Below are positions 1 through 10,887 of a stretch of DNA of 63,836 nucleotides, piece by piece. Position numbers and translations under genes: made by a program. This DNA comes from Prochlorococcus sp. AG-409-B05 (GTDB lineage: Bacteria; Cyanobacteriota; Cyanobacteriia; PCC-6307; Cyanobiaceae), in assembly GCA_003216075.1 (NCBI GenBank), contig QCJK01000004.1, positions 1 to 63,836 on the forward strand, written 5' to 3'. Every line of letters starts with the position of its first letter. Positions within the stretch are counted from its first letter, which is position 1. The notes beneath the pieces are model-generated. The model was given only the letters and a program-made list of their open reading frames with translations, was not told the DNA's origin and searched no databases.

Positions 1-1
1 C

Positions 2-520
2 CATCTAGTTCATGACCCCTGGAGACCAGCACCTTCTACGGGAGGGCATTTAAGTCCAAACCCAGGAAAAGCAGAACGAAGCTCAATAGACCTTAGAAGT
101 GATGTGGCAACTTTCACTACTCCTTCTTTAAAAGAATCACTGCGCTTGGAAGGAATACCAACTCTTAAGTTGACTGTAAAAGGAGACCAACAGGGTTTTG
201 ATCTTTGCGTAGCTTGCTCAATAATCAACAAAGCTCAAACAAAGGTTGAACAACTTTCGACAGGTTTTTTACGAATAATGGGCCCAGAAGCAATGCAAGC
301 AACGCAAAGAACTATTCATTTTCAGCCAATGCTTGCAACCCTAAAGAAAGGAGAGCGACTTCGCATTTCAATTGCAGGTGCAGCTTGGCCAGCAATTGGG
401 GTAAATCCTGGCCATTCCGAAAAACCATGCGGGCCGTCAGGCTTTCACTGCTTTGTCATAAATATTTCCTGCGACCTAACTACATCGATATTTCAAGTCT
501 TGCCACTTCTCCCTGACTAA
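2..520 (+). CDS. CocE/NonD-family hydrolase, C-terminal part (5' end outside window)
   Basis: The reading frame is already open at base 2, so only the last 172 or so residues are present. The visible part looks like the C-terminal jelly-roll domain of CocE/NonD (X-Pro dipeptidyl-peptidase-like) hydrolases: a segment with 'DPWRPAPSTGGH', then 'DVATFTTPSLKESLRLEG', the usual run after which this beta domain begins, and 'KKGERLRISIAGAAWP' near the end. The alpha/beta-hydrolase catalytic domain would lie upstream and cannot be seen. Family members hydrolyse esters or amides; the substrate here is unknown. An internal GTG at 104 could be mistaken for a start, but the homology-like sequence continues upstream of it. 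It ends 57 bases before glgB on the same strand. Confidence 0.7.
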   Translation, partial: HLVHDPWRPAPSTGGHLSPNPGKAERSSIDLRSDVATFTTPSLKESLRLEGIPTLKLTVKGDQQGFDLCVACSIINKAQTKVEQLSTGFLRIMGPEAMQATQRTIHFQPMLATLKKGERLRISIAGAAWPAIGVNPGHSEKPCGPSGFHCFVINISCDLTTSIFQVLPLLPD

Positions 521-577
521 TACTTTCAAGAATCTCTCTCTAGGTCTTAAGCTTTTAGATCTATTTGATCTTCAGCC

Positions 578-2869
578 ATGCAAACCAGTGTTGTACTTGA
601 CTGGATGGCAGAAGAAGGGAAAAAACTTGCTGAATGCAAGCATGACAATCCTTTTGCAGTACTAGGCCCTCACCAATATCAAAGCAAGTGGATTATCCGT
701 GCCTGGCTACCAGAAGCGAACCAGGCAACTCTCTTATGTGATGGCAACAACCATGCCATGACAAATCCAAACCACCCCTGGGTCTTCGAAGCAATATTGG
801 ATAAAAAGCCCAAAAATTCCTACCAATTAGAGGTACTTCGTGGCGGCATTAAACATAAACAAAATGATCCATGGGCATTTAGAGATCAGTGGATGGGAGA
901 AGTTGATTGTCACCTCTTTGCTGAGGGAAATCATCACCACATTTGGCAAAGGATGGGGGCCCACATAACTGAACGTGAAGGAGTCAACGGGGTCATGTTC
1001 TGTCTATGGGCACCTAATGCTCGTAGCATTTCATTAATTGGTGATCTGAACTCCTGGGATGGAAGACATCACCCAATGCAAAAACGACAAGGTGGTATTT
1101 GGGAACTTTTTGTTCCTGGCTTAAAAGAAGGGTCTCTTTACAAATATGAAATCCGTACTCAAGTAGGTCACTGCTACCAAAAAGCTGATCCATATGGCTT
1201 CCAACATGAAGTCAGACCAGCAACTAGTTCCGTAATAAGCAAACTCGACACATATCAATGGAATGATCAAGAATGGATCCTAGATCGTGATTCTAGCAAT
1301 GCATTAGACCAACCGATTTCTGTATATGAAATGCACTTAGGTAGTTGGATGCATGCAGCAATAAATGATCCATTTATAGAAACTAATGGCAATAGAAGGA
1401 ATCCAGTGCCGGCTGCCGATATGAAACCTGGGGCTAGATTGCTTACGTATAAGGAACTTTCAGATAAATTAATACCATACGTCAAAGAAAGAGGGTTCAC
1501 ACATATTGAATTAATGCCAATTTCCGAGCACCCATTTGATGGGTCTTGGGGATATCAAGTTACTGGTTGGTATGCGCCTACTAGTCGATATGGAACACCA
1601 AATGAATTCCGAGCATTTATCGACAAATGTCATGCTGAAGGGATAGGAGTAATTCTTGACTGGGTGCCTGGCCATTTCCCTAAGGATGGCCATGGACTTG
1701 CATTCTTTGATGGAGATCATCTATACGAACACTCTGACCCTCGAATTGGAGAACACAAAGAATGGGGGACGCTAATTTTTAATTACAGCAGAAATGAAGT
1801 TAGAAACTTCCTAGTTGCAAACTTGATTTATTGGTTTGAACAATTTCACATCGATGGCATCAGAGTGGACGCAGTTGCATCAATGTTATATAGGGACTAT
1901 TTACGTCCAGATGGAGAATGGATTCCTAATGAAGATGGTGGAAGAGAAAATAATGAGGCAGTCAAGTTTCTTCAACAAGCTAATCATGTTCTTTTTCAAC
2001 ACTTTCCAGGCGCTTTATCTATTGCTGAAGAGTCAACTACTTGGCCAATGGTCACACAACCAACTAACAAAGGAGGACTTGGATTTAACCTAAAGTGGAA
2101 CATGGGTTGGATGCACGATATGCTCGATTATTTCGAGTTGGATCCTTGGTTTAGGCAATTTCACCAAAACAACATTACCTTTTCAATTTGGTATACCTAT
2201 ACAGAAAACTTTATGCTAGCACTTAGCCATGATGAAGTCGTTCATGGAAAAAGTAATTTACTACAAAAAATGCCTGGTGACGACTGGCAGAAATACGCAA
2301 ATACCCGTGCTCTTCTTGCATACATGTGGACACATCCGGGTAAAAAAACAATATTTATGGGAATGGAGTTTGCACAAAGGCAAGAATGGAATGTATGGGG
2401 TGATTTGCAATGGGATCTTTTACAATATCCACCACATAATGGAATCCAAAGACTAATAGATGATCTAAATAAAATGTATAAATCTGAGCCAGCACTATGG
2501 AAAAATGATTTTGATCAATATGGCTTCCAATGGATTGACTGTACTGACAACAATAACTCAGTCATAAGTTTCATGCGTCGTGAAAATCATAGCGGTGAAT
2601 GGCTTGTGGTTGTGGCAAATTTCACTCCAAAAAGTCACTCTAATTATAGAATAGGAGTCCCAAAAGAAGGATTTTACGAGGAAATTTTTAATACAGATAG
2701 CTATAAATATGGAGGCAGCAATCTTGGTAACTTTGGAGGAAAATTTACAGATTCATGGAGTATTCATAACTATGAGGATTCTATGGACTTGTGCCTCCCA
2801 CCATTAAGCGTATTAGTATTTAAATATGATGAAAAGAAAACCCTAAAGAATAAAGAATCCAAAACTTGA
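578..2869 (+). CDS. glgB: 1,4-alpha-glucan branching enzyme GlgB
   Basis: Glycogen branching enzyme of 763 residues. It cuts alpha-1,4 glucan chains and rejoins them as alpha-1,6 branches, completing cytosolic glycogen storage. The N-terminal ~230 residues hold carbohydrate-binding beta domains (the CBM48 stretch has '[23 protein letters not shown]'). The GH13 barrel follows. The catalytic triad is visible: nucleophile D431 in '[16 protein letters not shown]', acid/base E484 in 'IAEEST' and D552 in 'LSHDEVVHG', with the same spacing as the E. coli enzyme. Length is normal for cyanobacterial GlgB. Start is the ATG at 578. The gene stands alone, with 251 bases before hemE; other glycogen genes are not nearby. 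Confidence 0.97.
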   Translation: MQTSVVLDWMAEEGKKLAECKHDNPFAVLGPHQYQSKWIIRAWLPEANQATLLCDGNNHAMTNPNHPWVFEAILDKKPKNSYQLEVLRGGIKHKQNDPWAFRDQWMGEVDCHLFAEGNHHHIWQRMGAHITEREGVNGVMFCLWAPNARSISLIGDLNSWDGRHHPMQKRQGGIWELFVPGLKEGSLYKYEIRTQVGHCYQKADPYGFQHEVRPATSSVISKLDTYQWNDQEWILDRDSSNALDQPISVYEMHLGSWMHAAINDPFIETNGNRRNPVPAADMKPGARLLTYKELSDKLIPYVKERGFTHIELMPISEHPFDGSWGYQVTGWYAPTSRYGTPNEFRAFIDKCHAEGIGVILDWVPGHFPKDGHGLAFFDGDHLYEHSDPRIGEHKEWGTLIFNYSRNEVRNFLVANLIYWFEQFHIDGIRVDAVASMLYRDYLRPDGEWIPNEDGGRENNEAVKFLQQANHVLFQHFPGALSIAEESTTWPMVTQPTNKGGLGFNLKWNMGWMHDMLDYFELDPWFRQFHQNNITFSIWYTYTENFMLALSHDEVVHGKSNLLQKMPGDDWQKYANTRALLAYMWTHPGKKTIFMGMEFAQRQEWNVWGDLQWDLLQYPPHNGIQRLIDDLNKMYKSEPALWKNDFDQYGFQWIDCTDNNNSVISFMRRENHSGEWLVVVANFTPKSHSNYRIGVPKEGFYEEIFNTDSYKYGGSNLGNFGGKFTDSWSIHNYEDSMDLCLPPLSVLVFKYDEKKTLKNKESKT

Positions 2870-3120
2870 GATCTATCTCCCATGTTTAACAAAGCACATA
2901 GGAACCAATCAGCTAGTAAGGGCTGGCTCTTAGGAAAATCCATCCATCTCCTCCCTCAATACCCTTTGAGTCCAAACTTGCTTTACAAGTTTCACCCATC
3001 AAATCAAGGTTTTTTAGGCCGAATTTCAAAAAGGTGTGACGAAGATGCTCTTACTATTTAATGAAAGCACTTTTTGGGTAACAGCCTCAAGTAAGTTTCC
3101 CGCTTAATGATTCCCACATA

Positions 3121-4185
3121 ATGAGCGACAACTTGCCCTTATTACTCCGCGCAGCGCGCGGTGAATCAGTTGAACGTCCTCCCGTTTGGATGATGCGTCA
3201 AGCTGGTAGATATATGAAGGTTTACCGAGACCTAAGAGATCGTCATCCCAGTTTCAGAGAACGTTCAGAGAATCCTGATCTCTCCTATGAAATCTCAATG
3301 CAACCCTTCAAAGCATTCAAGCCTGATGGAGTAATACTTTTTTCAGACATCCTTACGCCCCTTCCAGGCATGGGAATTGACTTTGACATAATCGAAAGTA
3401 AAGGCCCTGTAATTCAGGATCCCATTAGGTCAACAAACCAAATCAATGCTTTAAGGAACCTTGAACCTGACGAAACGATGCCTTTCGTCGGTGAAGTGCT
3501 CAGCAGGCTTAGAGGAAGCGTAGGGACAGAAGCAGCTGTACTTGGTTTTGTAGGAGCTCCTTGGACCCTTGCTGCATATGTTGTTGAAGGGAAAAGCAGT
3601 AAAAATTACGCCATCATCAAAGCAATGGCATTTCAAGAGCCCAAAACACTGCACAAACTCTTAGATCATTTTGCAAAATCAATCGCAAGTTACTTGTGTT
3701 ATCAAATTGATTCAGGTGCTCAAGTAGTGCAAATGTTTGACTCATGGGCAGGGCAGCTAAGTCCAACTGACTACGACACATTTGCAGCCCCCTATCAAAA
3801 AAAAGTCATAGACCTCGTAAAAACAACACATCCAGAGACTCCAATGATTCTCTACATATCGGGTAGTGCAGGCGTTTTAGAAAGGATGGGGAAAACAGGA
3901 GTCGACATAGTCTCACTTGATTGGACAGTTGACATGGCTGAAGGTTGCGCAAGACTGCCTGATCATGTTGGTGTTCAAGGGAATGTTGATCCTGGACTTC
4001 TATTTGGCAGTCATGAAATGATTCGATCACGAATTGTTGATGTAGTTAGCAAAGCGAAAGGTCGTCGGCACATTCTTAATCTTGGGCATGGGATTCTACC
4101 TGGAACTCCAGAAGACAGTGCAAAAGTTTTCTTTGAAGCTGGGAAATCAGTCAACCAACTCCTAAAAGATTCCTCTTCCCATTGA
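3121..4185 (+). CDS. hemE: Uroporphyrinogen decarboxylase HemE
   Basis: 354 residues. It decarboxylates the four acetate side chains of uroporphyrinogen III to give coproporphyrinogen III, a soluble step shared by heme and chlorophyll synthesis. The N-terminal signature '[14 protein letters not shown]' is clear, as are '[16 protein letters not shown]' and the C-terminal '[21 protein letters not shown]'. Full length for the family. Its stop overlaps the ATG of the following epimerase-like gene (ATGA overlap at 4182-4185), so the two are probably translationally coupled. The tetrapyrrole theme recurs in this window (hemH, chlN, chlB, chlL, por), but those genes lie far away. Confidence 0.97.
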   Translation: MSDNLPLLLRAARGESVERPPVWMMRQAGRYMKVYRDLRDRHPSFRERSENPDLSYEISMQPFKAFKPDGVILFSDILTPLPGMGIDFDIIESKGPVIQDPIRSTNQINALRNLEPDETMPFVGEVLSRLRGSVGTEAAVLGFVGAPWTLAAYVVEGKSSKNYAIIKAMAFQEPKTLHKLLDHFAKSIASYLCYQIDSGAQVVQMFDSWAGQLSPTDYDTFAAPYQKKVIDLVKTTHPETPMILYISGSAGVLERMGKTGVDIVSLDWTVDMAEGCARLPDHVGVQGNVDPGLLFGSHEMIRSRIVDVVSKAKGRRHILNLGHGILPGTPEDSAKVFFEAGKSVNQLLKDSSSH

Positions 4186-5177
4186 CTCAAAAAATCCTGA
4201 TAACAGGAGCTAGCGGCTGTGTAGGGCAATACACAGCCTCATGGTTACTTGAAAATTCCCAGGCCAAGTTACTGCTATGGGTAAGAGATCCAAACAAACT
4301 TACCGCGATACCAAAGAATCATCCTCGTGTTCAACTGCTAATTGGTGACTTAAGAAAACCAACAAAGTTTTCCAATGAACTCTTTGAAGTCACCAGAGTA
4401 ATTCACACAGCTACAGCCTGGGGAGATATTCAGAGAGCCGAAGAAGTTAATGTAATCGCAGTAAAAGCCTTACTAGAACTTCTTAACCCCGAAAAAATCG
4501 AACAAATAACTTACTTTTCTACCGCAAGTATTCTAGATAAAGATCTTAAACCACTGCCTGAAGCACTTATTTATGGGACTGAATATATTCAAACAAAAGC
4601 AAAGTGCTTACATCAACTAGAGAATCATCCATTGGCCTCAAAAATAATTGCTATTTTTCCTACCCTCGTTTTTGGTGGGAGCATTGATGGCAAAAGTATT
4701 TTCCCTACAAGCTATCTAACAAAAGGGCTGACAGAAGTTTCCAAATGGCTCTGGCTAGCACGCTTCATCAAAGCTTACTCAAGGTTTCATTTCATCCATG
4801 CAGCAGACATAGCTTTTATCTGCGGACAGATCGCCACGCAACCTTACTTGCCCCGAACAAACGAAAAGAGCTTGAAAAAATTTGTTCTCGGTCAACAAGC
4901 AATTTCTGTTGACCAAGCAGTAGATACCTTATGCAAATGGAGAAGAATTAAAAAAACCCCAAGATTACTGCCTCTATCCAAATGGTTAGTGGAACTTTTA
5001 ATTACATTTCTACCAATACAGCTGACACCCTGGGATCGCTTTAGCATCAAACAGAGGCATTTCGTGCACTATCCAGTTACCACGCCAGAGCTATTCGGAG
5101 GCAAAAGCTATGCAAGTACCCTTATAGAAGTTTTGACTTATTCTGGACTTATCAACAAGCAGCCGAAAAGAAGCTAG
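4182..5177 (+). CDS. NAD-dependent epimerase/dehydratase family protein (extended SDR)
   Basis: 331 residues. The N-terminal '[20 protein letters not shown]' is a Rossmann dinucleotide-binding loop of the GxxGxxG type (residues 9-15). An acidic residue appears in 'IGDLRKP' and a 'YFSTASI' strand follows, the layout of extended short-chain dehydrogenases. A classical Tyr-x-x-x-Lys is plausible at '[12 protein letters not shown]' but shifted from the textbook spacing. The substrate is not deducible. The gene overlaps hemE by four bases and ends 24 bases before petE, so it is probably in the hemE transcript. Cyanobacteria keep such SDRs for sugar, isoprenoid or pigment side reactions; none can be preferred here. 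Confidence 0.85.
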   Translation: MTQKILITGASGCVGQYTASWLLENSQAKLLLWVRDPNKLTAIPKNHPRVQLLIGDLRKPTKFSNELFEVTRVIHTATAWGDIQRAEEVNVIAVKALLELLNPEKIEQITYFSTASILDKDLKPLPEALIYGTEYIQTKAKCLHQLENHPLASKIIAIFPTLVFGGSIDGKSIFPTSYLTKGLTEVSKWLWLARFIKAYSRFHFIHAADIAFICGQIATQPYLPRTNEKSLKKFVLGQQAISVDQAVDTLCKWRRIKKTPRLLPLSKWLVELLITFLPIQLTPWDRFSIKQRHFVHYPVTTPELFGGKSYASTLIEVLTYSGLINKQPKRS

Positions 5178-5201
5178 AGTATAGTAAGAAATCTGAACAT
5201 C

Positions 5202-5561
5202 ATGGCTTCATTAATGCGATCCCTAACTTCAGCATGCCTTGCTTTCTTGCTATTCCTAGCACTAGGCGTATCTTCAGCAACCGCTTCTACTGTCGAAGTT
5301 AAGCTTGGGACAGATGCTGGAATGCTTGCATTTGAACCCAGCACAGTAAATATAAGTGCTGGAGACACAGTGAAATTTGTCAACAACAAACTTGCTCCGC
5401 ACAATGCTGTATTTGATGGTCATGAAGAATTAAGCCACTCGGATCTTGCATTCGCCCCTGGAGAATCTTGGGAAAAGACTTTCACTGCAGCTGGTACCTA
5501 TGACTTCTACTGTGAACCCCATAGAGGGGCAGGTATGGTAGGAAAAGTAGTAGTAAATTAA
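5202..5561 (+). CDS. petE: Plastocyanin precursor
   Basis: Type I blue-copper electron carrier between cytochrome b6f and photosystem I in the thylakoid lumen. It has 119 residues including a signal peptide: a short basic start, then a hydrophobic run '[18 protein letters not shown]', with likely cleavage near residue 28. The copper ligands are all present: H67 in 'APHNAVFDG', then C104, H107 and M112 in '[10 protein letters not shown]'. Length is normal. Only 24 bases separate it from the upstream gene, so it is either read from that transcript or from a promoter within the gene's end. A very strong hairpin at 5607-5660 lies just downstream. Confidence 0.97.
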   Translation: MASLMRSLTSACLAFLLFLALGVSSATASTVEVKLGTDAGMLAFEPSTVNISAGDTVKFVNNKLAPHNAVFDGHEELSHSDLAFAPGESWEKTFTAAGTYDFYCEPHRGAGMVGKVVVN

Positions 5562-5606
5562 AATCTCTCTATAAATAGAAACAACAAATACATCCAAAAG
5601 AAGCAA

Positions 5607-5660
5607 ATCACATATAAAAAAACCGGTCTTGGCTAAATAGACCGGTTTTTTATATGTGAT
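5607..5660 (+). terminator. Long hairpin terminator behind petE
   Basis: Arms 5607-5629 and 5639-5660 are reverse complements over 22-23 bases with a single A/T run-length mismatch and a 9-base loop. The GC core ACCGGTCT/AGACCGGT is flanked by an A-run on the left and a T-run on the right, so it could act in both directions. It lies 45 bases after the petE stop. Confidence 0.85.
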
Positions 5661-5736
5661 TTTTAAGTGATCAAAAATTAGAAAATTATCAAGATTTTCA
5701 TTAATATCGAAATTATAATTTCAACCTATTTACCCA

Positions 5737-5961
5737 ATGTCACGCGAAGAACTCTCGAACTTCATTCGTGCCGCTGAGCACAGCTCTGCGCTTAGAAGAA
5801 AAATTCAAGCTTGCAAAAACAATCAAAGCCTTATAGATCTCGCTAAAGAATATAGGTTTTCAATCTCATTAAAGGACTTCAATGAAGATAACAATTTAGA
5901 GAAAATAAATAATTGGTTCCAACAAAGTAAAATAAGACCTATCAAGCATAAGAAAATTTAG
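5737..5961 (+). CDS. Nif11-domain small protein
   Basis: 74 residues. The first ~50 match the Nif11 pattern: 'MSREELSNFIRAAE', then 'LRRKIQACKNNQSLIDLAKEYRFSIS'. In marine picocyanobacteria this domain forms the leader of prochlorosin lanthipeptide precursors and also occurs in free-standing proteins. Here there is no double-Gly cleavage site and no Cys/Ser/Thr-rich core; the tail 'WFQQSKIRPIKHKKI' is basic. So it is a stand-alone Nif11 protein, not a recognisable peptide precursor, and no lanthionine synthetase is nearby. It lies between the petE terminator and clpB. A 9-bp inverted repeat at 6021-6044 follows it. Function unknown. Confidence 0.7.
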   Translation: MSREELSNFIRAAEHSSALRRKIQACKNNQSLIDLAKEYRFSISLKDFNEDNNLEKINNWFQQSKIRPIKHKKI

Positions 5962-6020
5962 AAGTCCATATTTTAAATCATCTTAAAGAAATTATCTTTC
6001 AAACCAAACCAGCTTATTTA

Positions 6021-6044
6021 ATTAATTGACTGTAATCAATTAAT
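6021..6044 (+). terminator. Weak AT-rich hairpin after the Nif11 gene
   Basis: ATTAATTGA (6021-6029) pairs with TCAATTAAT (6036-6044) around a 6-base loop. It is AT-rich with no strong T-run after it, so termination is only a possibility. Confidence 0.35.
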
Positions 6045-6170
6045 TCTCCTCAAATGAAACCTGTAGAAATATCCGTACATTGGAGCACTTCCCGAATAAT
6101 ATAGATCGGTTTCCCTACTCCTCAAAACAATATATTTATAAATACCTTCTCTACAAGTGTTAATAAGAAA

Positions 6171-8762
6171 ATGAATCCTAAACCTAACAATTTCACAGAG
6201 CGAGCCTGGGAAAGCATCACCAAAGCCCAACTGCTAGCGCAAGAAAAAAAGCATCAATACATAGAGACTGAACATTTATTCTTAATGCTTTTAGAACAAA
6301 AAGGACTAGCCACTCGAATCATTGAAGAAGCTGGAGGAAAGGCTGAAAACATCCACACATGCTTGTCTTCTTACTTAAATGGTCTACCCAAAATGCAAGC
6401 CAAGCAAGATTCTCTATACCTAGGGAAAGAGCTCAACAAAGTCTTTACAAAAGCAGAAGAAAATAGAAAAAACTTTCAAGATGGCTTTATATCTATCGAA
6501 CATATTTTACTCGCAATCGCAAATGAAACTAACACCTGTAAGAAAGCATTGGAACAAGAAGGTATTAATGAAAACAGTCTAAAAGCAGCAATTACTAAAG
6601 TTCGAGGAGCTTCAAAGGTGATGAATCAAAATCCAGAAGAGACTTACGAGTCTCTAACAAAGTATGGAAGAGATCTAACCGCTGACGCCAAGGATGGAAA
6701 ACTTGATCCAGTAATTGGGAGAGATGATGAAATCAGACGTACGATACAAATCCTAAGTCGTCGCACAAAAAATAATCCTGTACTTATAGGGGAGCCTGGA
6801 GTAGGGAAAACTGCAATAGTTGAGGGGTTAGCTCAAAGAATTTTAAATGGAGATGTACCTTCTGCACTTGTTAATCGTCAACTAATTGCTTTAGATATGG
6901 GCGCACTAATTGCAGGAGCAAAGTATAGAGGAGAATTTGAGGAACGCCTAAAAGCTGTACTCAAAGAAGTAACTGCATCAGAAGGACAGATTATTCTCTT
7001 TATTGATGAAATACATACTGTCGTTGGTGCTGGAGCTAGTGGTGGAGCAATGGATGCAAGTAATCTTTTAAAACCAATGCTAGCTAGAGGCGAACTTAGA
7101 TGTATTGGAGCCACAACCATTGATGAGCATCGTCTACACATTGAAAAAGATCCAGCACTTGAAAGAAGATTTCAACAAGTTCTAATCGATCAACCATCCA
7201 TAGAAGACACGATTTCAATTCTTCGAGGCCTTAAAGAACGTTATGAAGTACATCATGGTGTTCGCATCGCTGATAACGCATTAGTCGCAGCTGCTGTTCT
7301 AAGTAATCGTTATATTACTGATCGATTCTTACCAGACAAAGCAATTGATTTAGTCGACGAATCTGCCGCAAAATTAAAAATGGAAATCACCTCAAAACCC
7401 CAAGAGATAGATGAAATTGACCGTAAGATATTACAGCTGGAAATGGAAAAATTATCCTTAGGGCAAGAGAGTGATTCAGCAAGTCAAGAGCGCCTAAAAA
7501 GAATCCAAGAAGAATTACTTGTAAATTCAGAACATCAAAAGTCGCTCAACACCCAATGGATCAAAGAGAAAAAAGTCATAGAAGAACTTTCATTTATAAA
7601 AGAGGAAATTGAACGAGCACAAATTCAAATAGATCAAGCAAAAAGAAATTATGATTTAAACAAAGCTGCAGAACTTGAATATGGAACTCTTAATACACTA
7701 CAAAAGAAACTTTTAGATAAAGAAATTGAACTTAGTACAGCTTTAAATGCGGAAGACAAATCCCTGCTTAGACAAGAAGTACGAGAAGAAGACATAGCCG
7801 AGGTTGTAGCTAAATGGACAAATATCCCCATTGCCAAGCTAGCTCAATCAGAGAAAGAAAAAATCTTATCTCTAGAGGCAAAACTACATGAAAGAGTCAT
7901 TGGTCAAAACCAGGCAGTTAAATCAATCAGTGCAGCGATCCTACGATCTCGAGCAGGGTTGAGTGATCCAAATAGACCAATAGCAAGCTTCCTTTTCCTT
8001 GGCCCAACTGGCGTAGGGAAAACTGAATTAGCCAAAGCCTTAGCCGCACAAATATTTGACTCAGAGAATGTAATACTCCGCTTCGATATGTCGGAATATA
8101 TGGAGAAACATACTGTTAGTAGATTAATAGGTGCTCCACCTGGTTACATCGGACATGAATCAGGAGGGCAATTAACTGAATCAGTTCGTAGGCAACCATA
8201 TTCGGTATTATTATTTGATGAAATAGAGAAAGCTCATCCTGATATATTCAACATAATGCTCCAAATACTTGACGAAGGAAGAGCCACAGACAGTCAAGGT
8301 CGAACAATAAACTTTACAAATACTTTGATAATCCTAACAAGTAATATTGGCAGTCAATCAATTATTGATCTTGGAGGGAAAGAGAATAACCAAGTAGAGC
8401 TTAAGGGAATCATAAATAACTCCTTAAAAAAACATTTTAGGCCTGAGTTCCTAAATCGACTTGACGAGCTGATTATATTTCGCAGCCTAGAGAAAATAGA
8501 ATTACTTAAAATAGTCTCAATACAAATAGAACAACTTAGACGGCGACTTATTGATAAAAAGCTGAATTTAAAAATTAACCCATTAGCCACAGAATGGATT
8601 GCAAATAGAGGTCACGACATAAACTATGGAGCAAGACCACTTAAGAGAATCATACAAATAGAATTAGAAACACCTATTGCTAAGGCCATATTAGAAGGAC
8701 GCTTTTCTGATTGGCAAACTATAAATGTAAGTCTGAAAAATAATCAACTTTCAATATTCTAG
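6171..8762 (+). CDS. clpB: ClpB-type disaggregase (Hsp100)
   Basis: 863-residue AAA+ chaperone that, with DnaK, pulls proteins out of aggregates. The N-terminal Clp repeat domain spans about residues 1-145 ('[31 protein letters not shown]'). The first ATPase domain has Walker A 'GEPGVGKT' at 207-214. A coiled-coil middle domain lies around 410-520 and distinguishes ClpB from ClpA/ClpC. The second ATPase domain has Walker A 'GPTGVGKT' at 611-618, followed by '[12 protein letters not shown]'. There is no ClpP-binding tripeptide that I recognise. Cyanobacteria often have two ClpB paralogues; which one this is cannot be settled here. No heat-shock operator is evident upstream. The start is the ATG at 6171. 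Confidence 0.95.
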   Translation: MNPKPNNFTERAWESITKAQLLAQEKKHQYIETEHLFLMLLEQKGLATRIIEEAGGKAENIHTCLSSYLNGLPKMQAKQDSLYLGKELNKVFTKAEENRKNFQDGFISIEHILLAIANETNTCKKALEQEGINENSLKAAITKVRGASKVMNQNPEETYESLTKYGRDLTADAKDGKLDPVIGRDDEIRRTIQILSRRTKNNPVLIGEPGVGKTAIVEGLAQRILNGDVPSALVNRQLIALDMGALIAGAKYRGEFEERLKAVLKEVTASEGQIILFIDEIHTVVGAGASGGAMDASNLLKPMLARGELRCIGATTIDEHRLHIEKDPALERRFQQVLIDQPSIEDTISILRGLKERYEVHHGVRIADNALVAAAVLSNRYITDRFLPDKAIDLVDESAAKLKMEITSKPQEIDEIDRKILQLEMEKLSLGQESDSASQERLKRIQEELLVNSEHQKSLNTQWIKEKKVIEELSFIKEEIERAQIQIDQAKRNYDLNKAAELEYGTLNTLQKKLLDKEIELSTALNAEDKSLLRQEVREEDIAEVVAKWTNIPIAKLAQSEKEKILSLEAKLHERVIGQNQAVKSISAAILRSRAGLSDPNRPIASFLFLGPTGVGKTELAKALAAQIFDSENVILRFDMSEYMEKHTVSRLIGAPPGYIGHESGGQLTESVRRQPYSVLLFDEIEKAHPDIFNIMLQILDEGRATDSQGRTINFTNTLIILTSNIGSQSIIDLGGKENNQVELKGIINNSLKKHFRPEFLNRLDELIIFRSLEKIELLKIVSIQIEQLRRRLIDKKLNLKINPLATEWIANRGHDINYGARPLKRIIQIELETPIAKAILEGRFSDWQTINVSLKNNQLSIF

Positions 8763-8765
8763 GGC

Positions 8766-9404
8766 TCAAACAAATGCCAAAACTGCTCCATAGGTAAATA
8801 CAATTCCAGCGCCTATTAAGGTACCAACAAATATTCCTTTCTGGTTAATATATCGTCTAAAAAATGCCAATCCACCCAGGATCAATAAAGTCTCACTAAA
8901 AAGAAGTCCTATCAAATAACTTACTAATGGTGTTGGTTCAGCACCAATCATTGGCTGCCCAAGCACATATCCATGACAAGCAATTAAAGGTAACATCCAA
9001 AGAATTTTCAATCGCTGCAAGAACACAATGGCTGCAGCAAGAAGGGTCATCCCAACAAGAACCTCAGGGAAGGGAGGAGAGGGAAATAACACCGCAAGAG
9101 AAGAGCCCACCAAGCCAACACAAAGTAATAATGGGACCCATTTTTTAGTAGTAAAATCACCAACCAAACCTATTGAAAGTAGAAATAGAAAATGATCTAA
9201 ACCTACAATTGGATGAGCTAATCCACTTAAAAGACCTTGAATGAAGGAAAATCCCTCGGAAGGATTCCCTTCAAATGGATGATGGGCTTGGATTGGTAAA
9301 ATCAGAAAAAAGCTAGCAATTACTGCAGCAACAACGATCCTGATAAATCTTTCAAACACAATGTTTGTAGAAATCACACTAAAGCTTTTCATAAAATAAC
9401 CCAT
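8766..9404 (-). CDS. HupE/UreJ-family membrane protein
   Basis: 212 residues with an N-terminal signal-like segment ending 'LPIQAHHPFEG' and about six hydrophobic helices. The His-rich 'HHPFEG' and 'GLAHPIVGLDHFLFLLSIG' are the hallmarks of the HupE/UreJ family, inner-membrane proteins linked to nickel (or cobalt) uptake for hydrogenase or urease. Picocyanobacteria have nickel superoxide dismutase and sometimes urease, so nickel uptake is a reasonable inference; neither enzyme is in this window. It converges on clpB with 3 bases between the stops. A second in-frame ATG sits four codons in. Substrate not proven. Confidence 0.8.
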   Translation of the reverse strand: MGYFMKSFSVISTNIVFERFIRIVVAAVIASFFLILPIQAHHPFEGNPSEGFSFIQGLLSGLAHPIVGLDHFLFLLSIGLVGDFTTKKWVPLLLCVGLVGSSLAVLFPSPPFPEVLVGMTLLAAAIVFLQRLKILWMLPLIACHGYVLGQPMIGAEPTPLVSYLIGLLFSETLLILGGLAFFRRYINQKGIFVGTLIGAGIVFTYGAVLAFV

Positions 9405-9535
9405 AGAATAGTTGTTTCATAAACGGAGGTTAATAAACCGCTTCAACCACGCGGTAAAGGCCTACCAAAACTCACCTATTAATACACCCAATTCATTCTC
9501 TTGACCAAATCATGAGCAACATTACGAAGACTTAA

Positions 9536-10021
9536 TCATTGAGTATTCTGTCTCTTCTCAAACCAATCAGGAATCATTTCAAAATAAGCAACATTAATCT
9601 CATTTTCACGCGCTTCAGTGCGCCAACAACAACAACGACCTCTTTCTTTCTCTAAGAGTAGAGCATTAGCCCATTCCCAAACAAGAGCGGCACTTGATTC
9701 CATCCCTACGTTTTGCATGACCCTTAGATCCAATGCCCCATCTGCATGGAGTTGCTCCCAAGAAGGCATAAGTGGATCATCAGCATTTACTAAAAAAGTA
9801 TGATCAAACTGTTCTCTGAGTTTTTGCTCTAAAGGCCTAAGACTTGAAAAGTCAACTACAAATCCATATTGATCAAGATCCTCCGATGCGAACCAAAAAG
9901 TAAAACTTCGACTGTAACCATGCACAAATCGACAATGTCCAGGATGTTGCCATTGCCTATGACAACAAGGATAGTCATGAAAATGCTTGCTGCATGTGTA
10001 ACCAAAAATCGACATGAGCAT
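9536..10021 (-). CDS. 6-pyruvoyl-tetrahydropterin synthase / QueD-family protein
   Basis: 161 residues. The sequence 'HRQWQHPGHCRFVHGYSRSF' carries the conserved Cys and His-Gly-Tyr of the PTPS/QueD fold, and 'DFSSLRPLEQKLREQFDHTFLV' is the next conserved block. 'NADDP' and a C-terminal 'NEINVAYFEM' follow. Family members convert dihydroneopterin triphosphate to 6-carboxy-tetrahydropterin (queuosine route) or 6-pyruvoyl-tetrahydropterin. The product of FolE (51086-51697 here) is the substrate. Which reaction this one performs is not decidable by eye. An in-frame ATG at 10015 is an alternative start. Divergent from hisIE. Confidence 0.78.
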   Translation of the reverse strand: MLMSIFGYTCSKHFHDYPCCHRQWQHPGHCRFVHGYSRSFTFWFASEDLDQYGFVVDFSSLRPLEQKLREQFDHTFLVNADDPLMPSWEQLHADGALDLRVMQNVGMESSAALVWEWANALLLEKERGRCCCWRTEARENEINVAYFEMIPDWFEKRQNTQ

Positions 10022-10084
10022 CTAAATCCCTTTTACTAAACCTAAAAGAGAGCCATCTTCATAGCTCTTATTCTTCTAGACCAA

Positions 10085-10753
10085 ATGAAATCACTAAGCC
10101 CATCCTTCATTGAGAAACTTCGTTTTAACGAAAATGGTTTAATTCCGGCAATAGCACAAGACTGGCTCGACGGAGCTATTCTTATGCTGGCTTGGATGAA
10201 TCGCGCCTCACTCGAAGAAACACTTAAAACTAAAGAAGTTCACTATTGGAGTAGGACTAAAAAACAACTATGGCATAAAGGAGCAACCAGTGGTAACACC
10301 CAAAAACTTAAAGGAATACGCTTTGATTGTGATGCAGACGCCCTTCTTCTGACAATTGAACAAACTGGAATTGGAGCTTGCCATAAAGGGAAAAGAAGTT
10401 GTTTTTTTAATAATGCTGCCGAGGAATACTTACAAGATGAGATATCACAATTACCACCTATGGACAGTTGTAGTGAATTGTTCAAAATCATTGCCCATCG
10501 TCAATCCTTCCCAGATCATGGAAGCTACACCAACAAACTTTTAGATGGTGGTGACAATCTTATTTTGAAAAAGATTGGTGAAGAAAGCGTTGAATTTGTA
10601 ATGGCATGCAAAGATGATAATGCTGAATCTATTGCCAATGAAGCAGCAGACTTACTATTTCATTTGCAGGTTGCTCTAGCAAGTCATGATGTGAAATGGC
10701 AAGAAGTACTAAAAGTTTTAGAGAATAGAAAAGGTGCTCCAAGAAGGCAATAA
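10085..10753 (+). CDS. hisIE: Bifunctional phosphoribosyl-AMP cyclohydrolase / phosphoribosyl-ATP pyrophosphatase HisIE
   Basis: 222 residues, catalysing the second and third steps of histidine synthesis. The N-terminal HisI half (about 1-115) shows 'AIAQDWLDGAILMLAWMNRASLEETL', 'HYWSRTKKQLWHKGATSGN' and 'DCDADALLLTIEQTGIGACHKGKRSCFF', with the metal-binding Asp/Cys residues. The HisE half has 'DGGDNLILKKIGEESVEFVMACK' and 'NEAADLLFHLQVAL', the MazG-like metal-binding helices. Length matches the fusion. hisG is also in the window (28482-29129) but unlinked, as is usual in cyanobacteria, where his genes are scattered. Confidence 0.96.
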   Translation: MKSLSPSFIEKLRFNENGLIPAIAQDWLDGAILMLAWMNRASLEETLKTKEVHYWSRTKKQLWHKGATSGNTQKLKGIRFDCDADALLLTIEQTGIGACHKGKRSCFFNNAAEEYLQDEISQLPPMDSCSELFKIIAHRQSFPDHGSYTNKLLDGGDNLILKKIGEESVEFVMACKDDNAESIANEAADLLFHLQVALASHDVKWQEVLKVLENRKGAPRRQ

Positions 10754-10887
10754 AGAACTATATTCATTACTTCTAATTCAAATAAATCAAAAATTATACC
10801 TAACTTCGAGGAAATAGTAAGTAGTCAATAACAATCAACTTCTAATCCCTATTAAAGTTAAATCTCTTTAAAATAATGGATAAAAGT

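Noticed and set aside
9437-9455. Small hairpin ACCGC/GCGGT upstream of the HupE-like gene, considered as a metal or cobalamin riboswitch
   Set aside because: Only 5 bp, and I found no B12 box or other riboswitch core around it.
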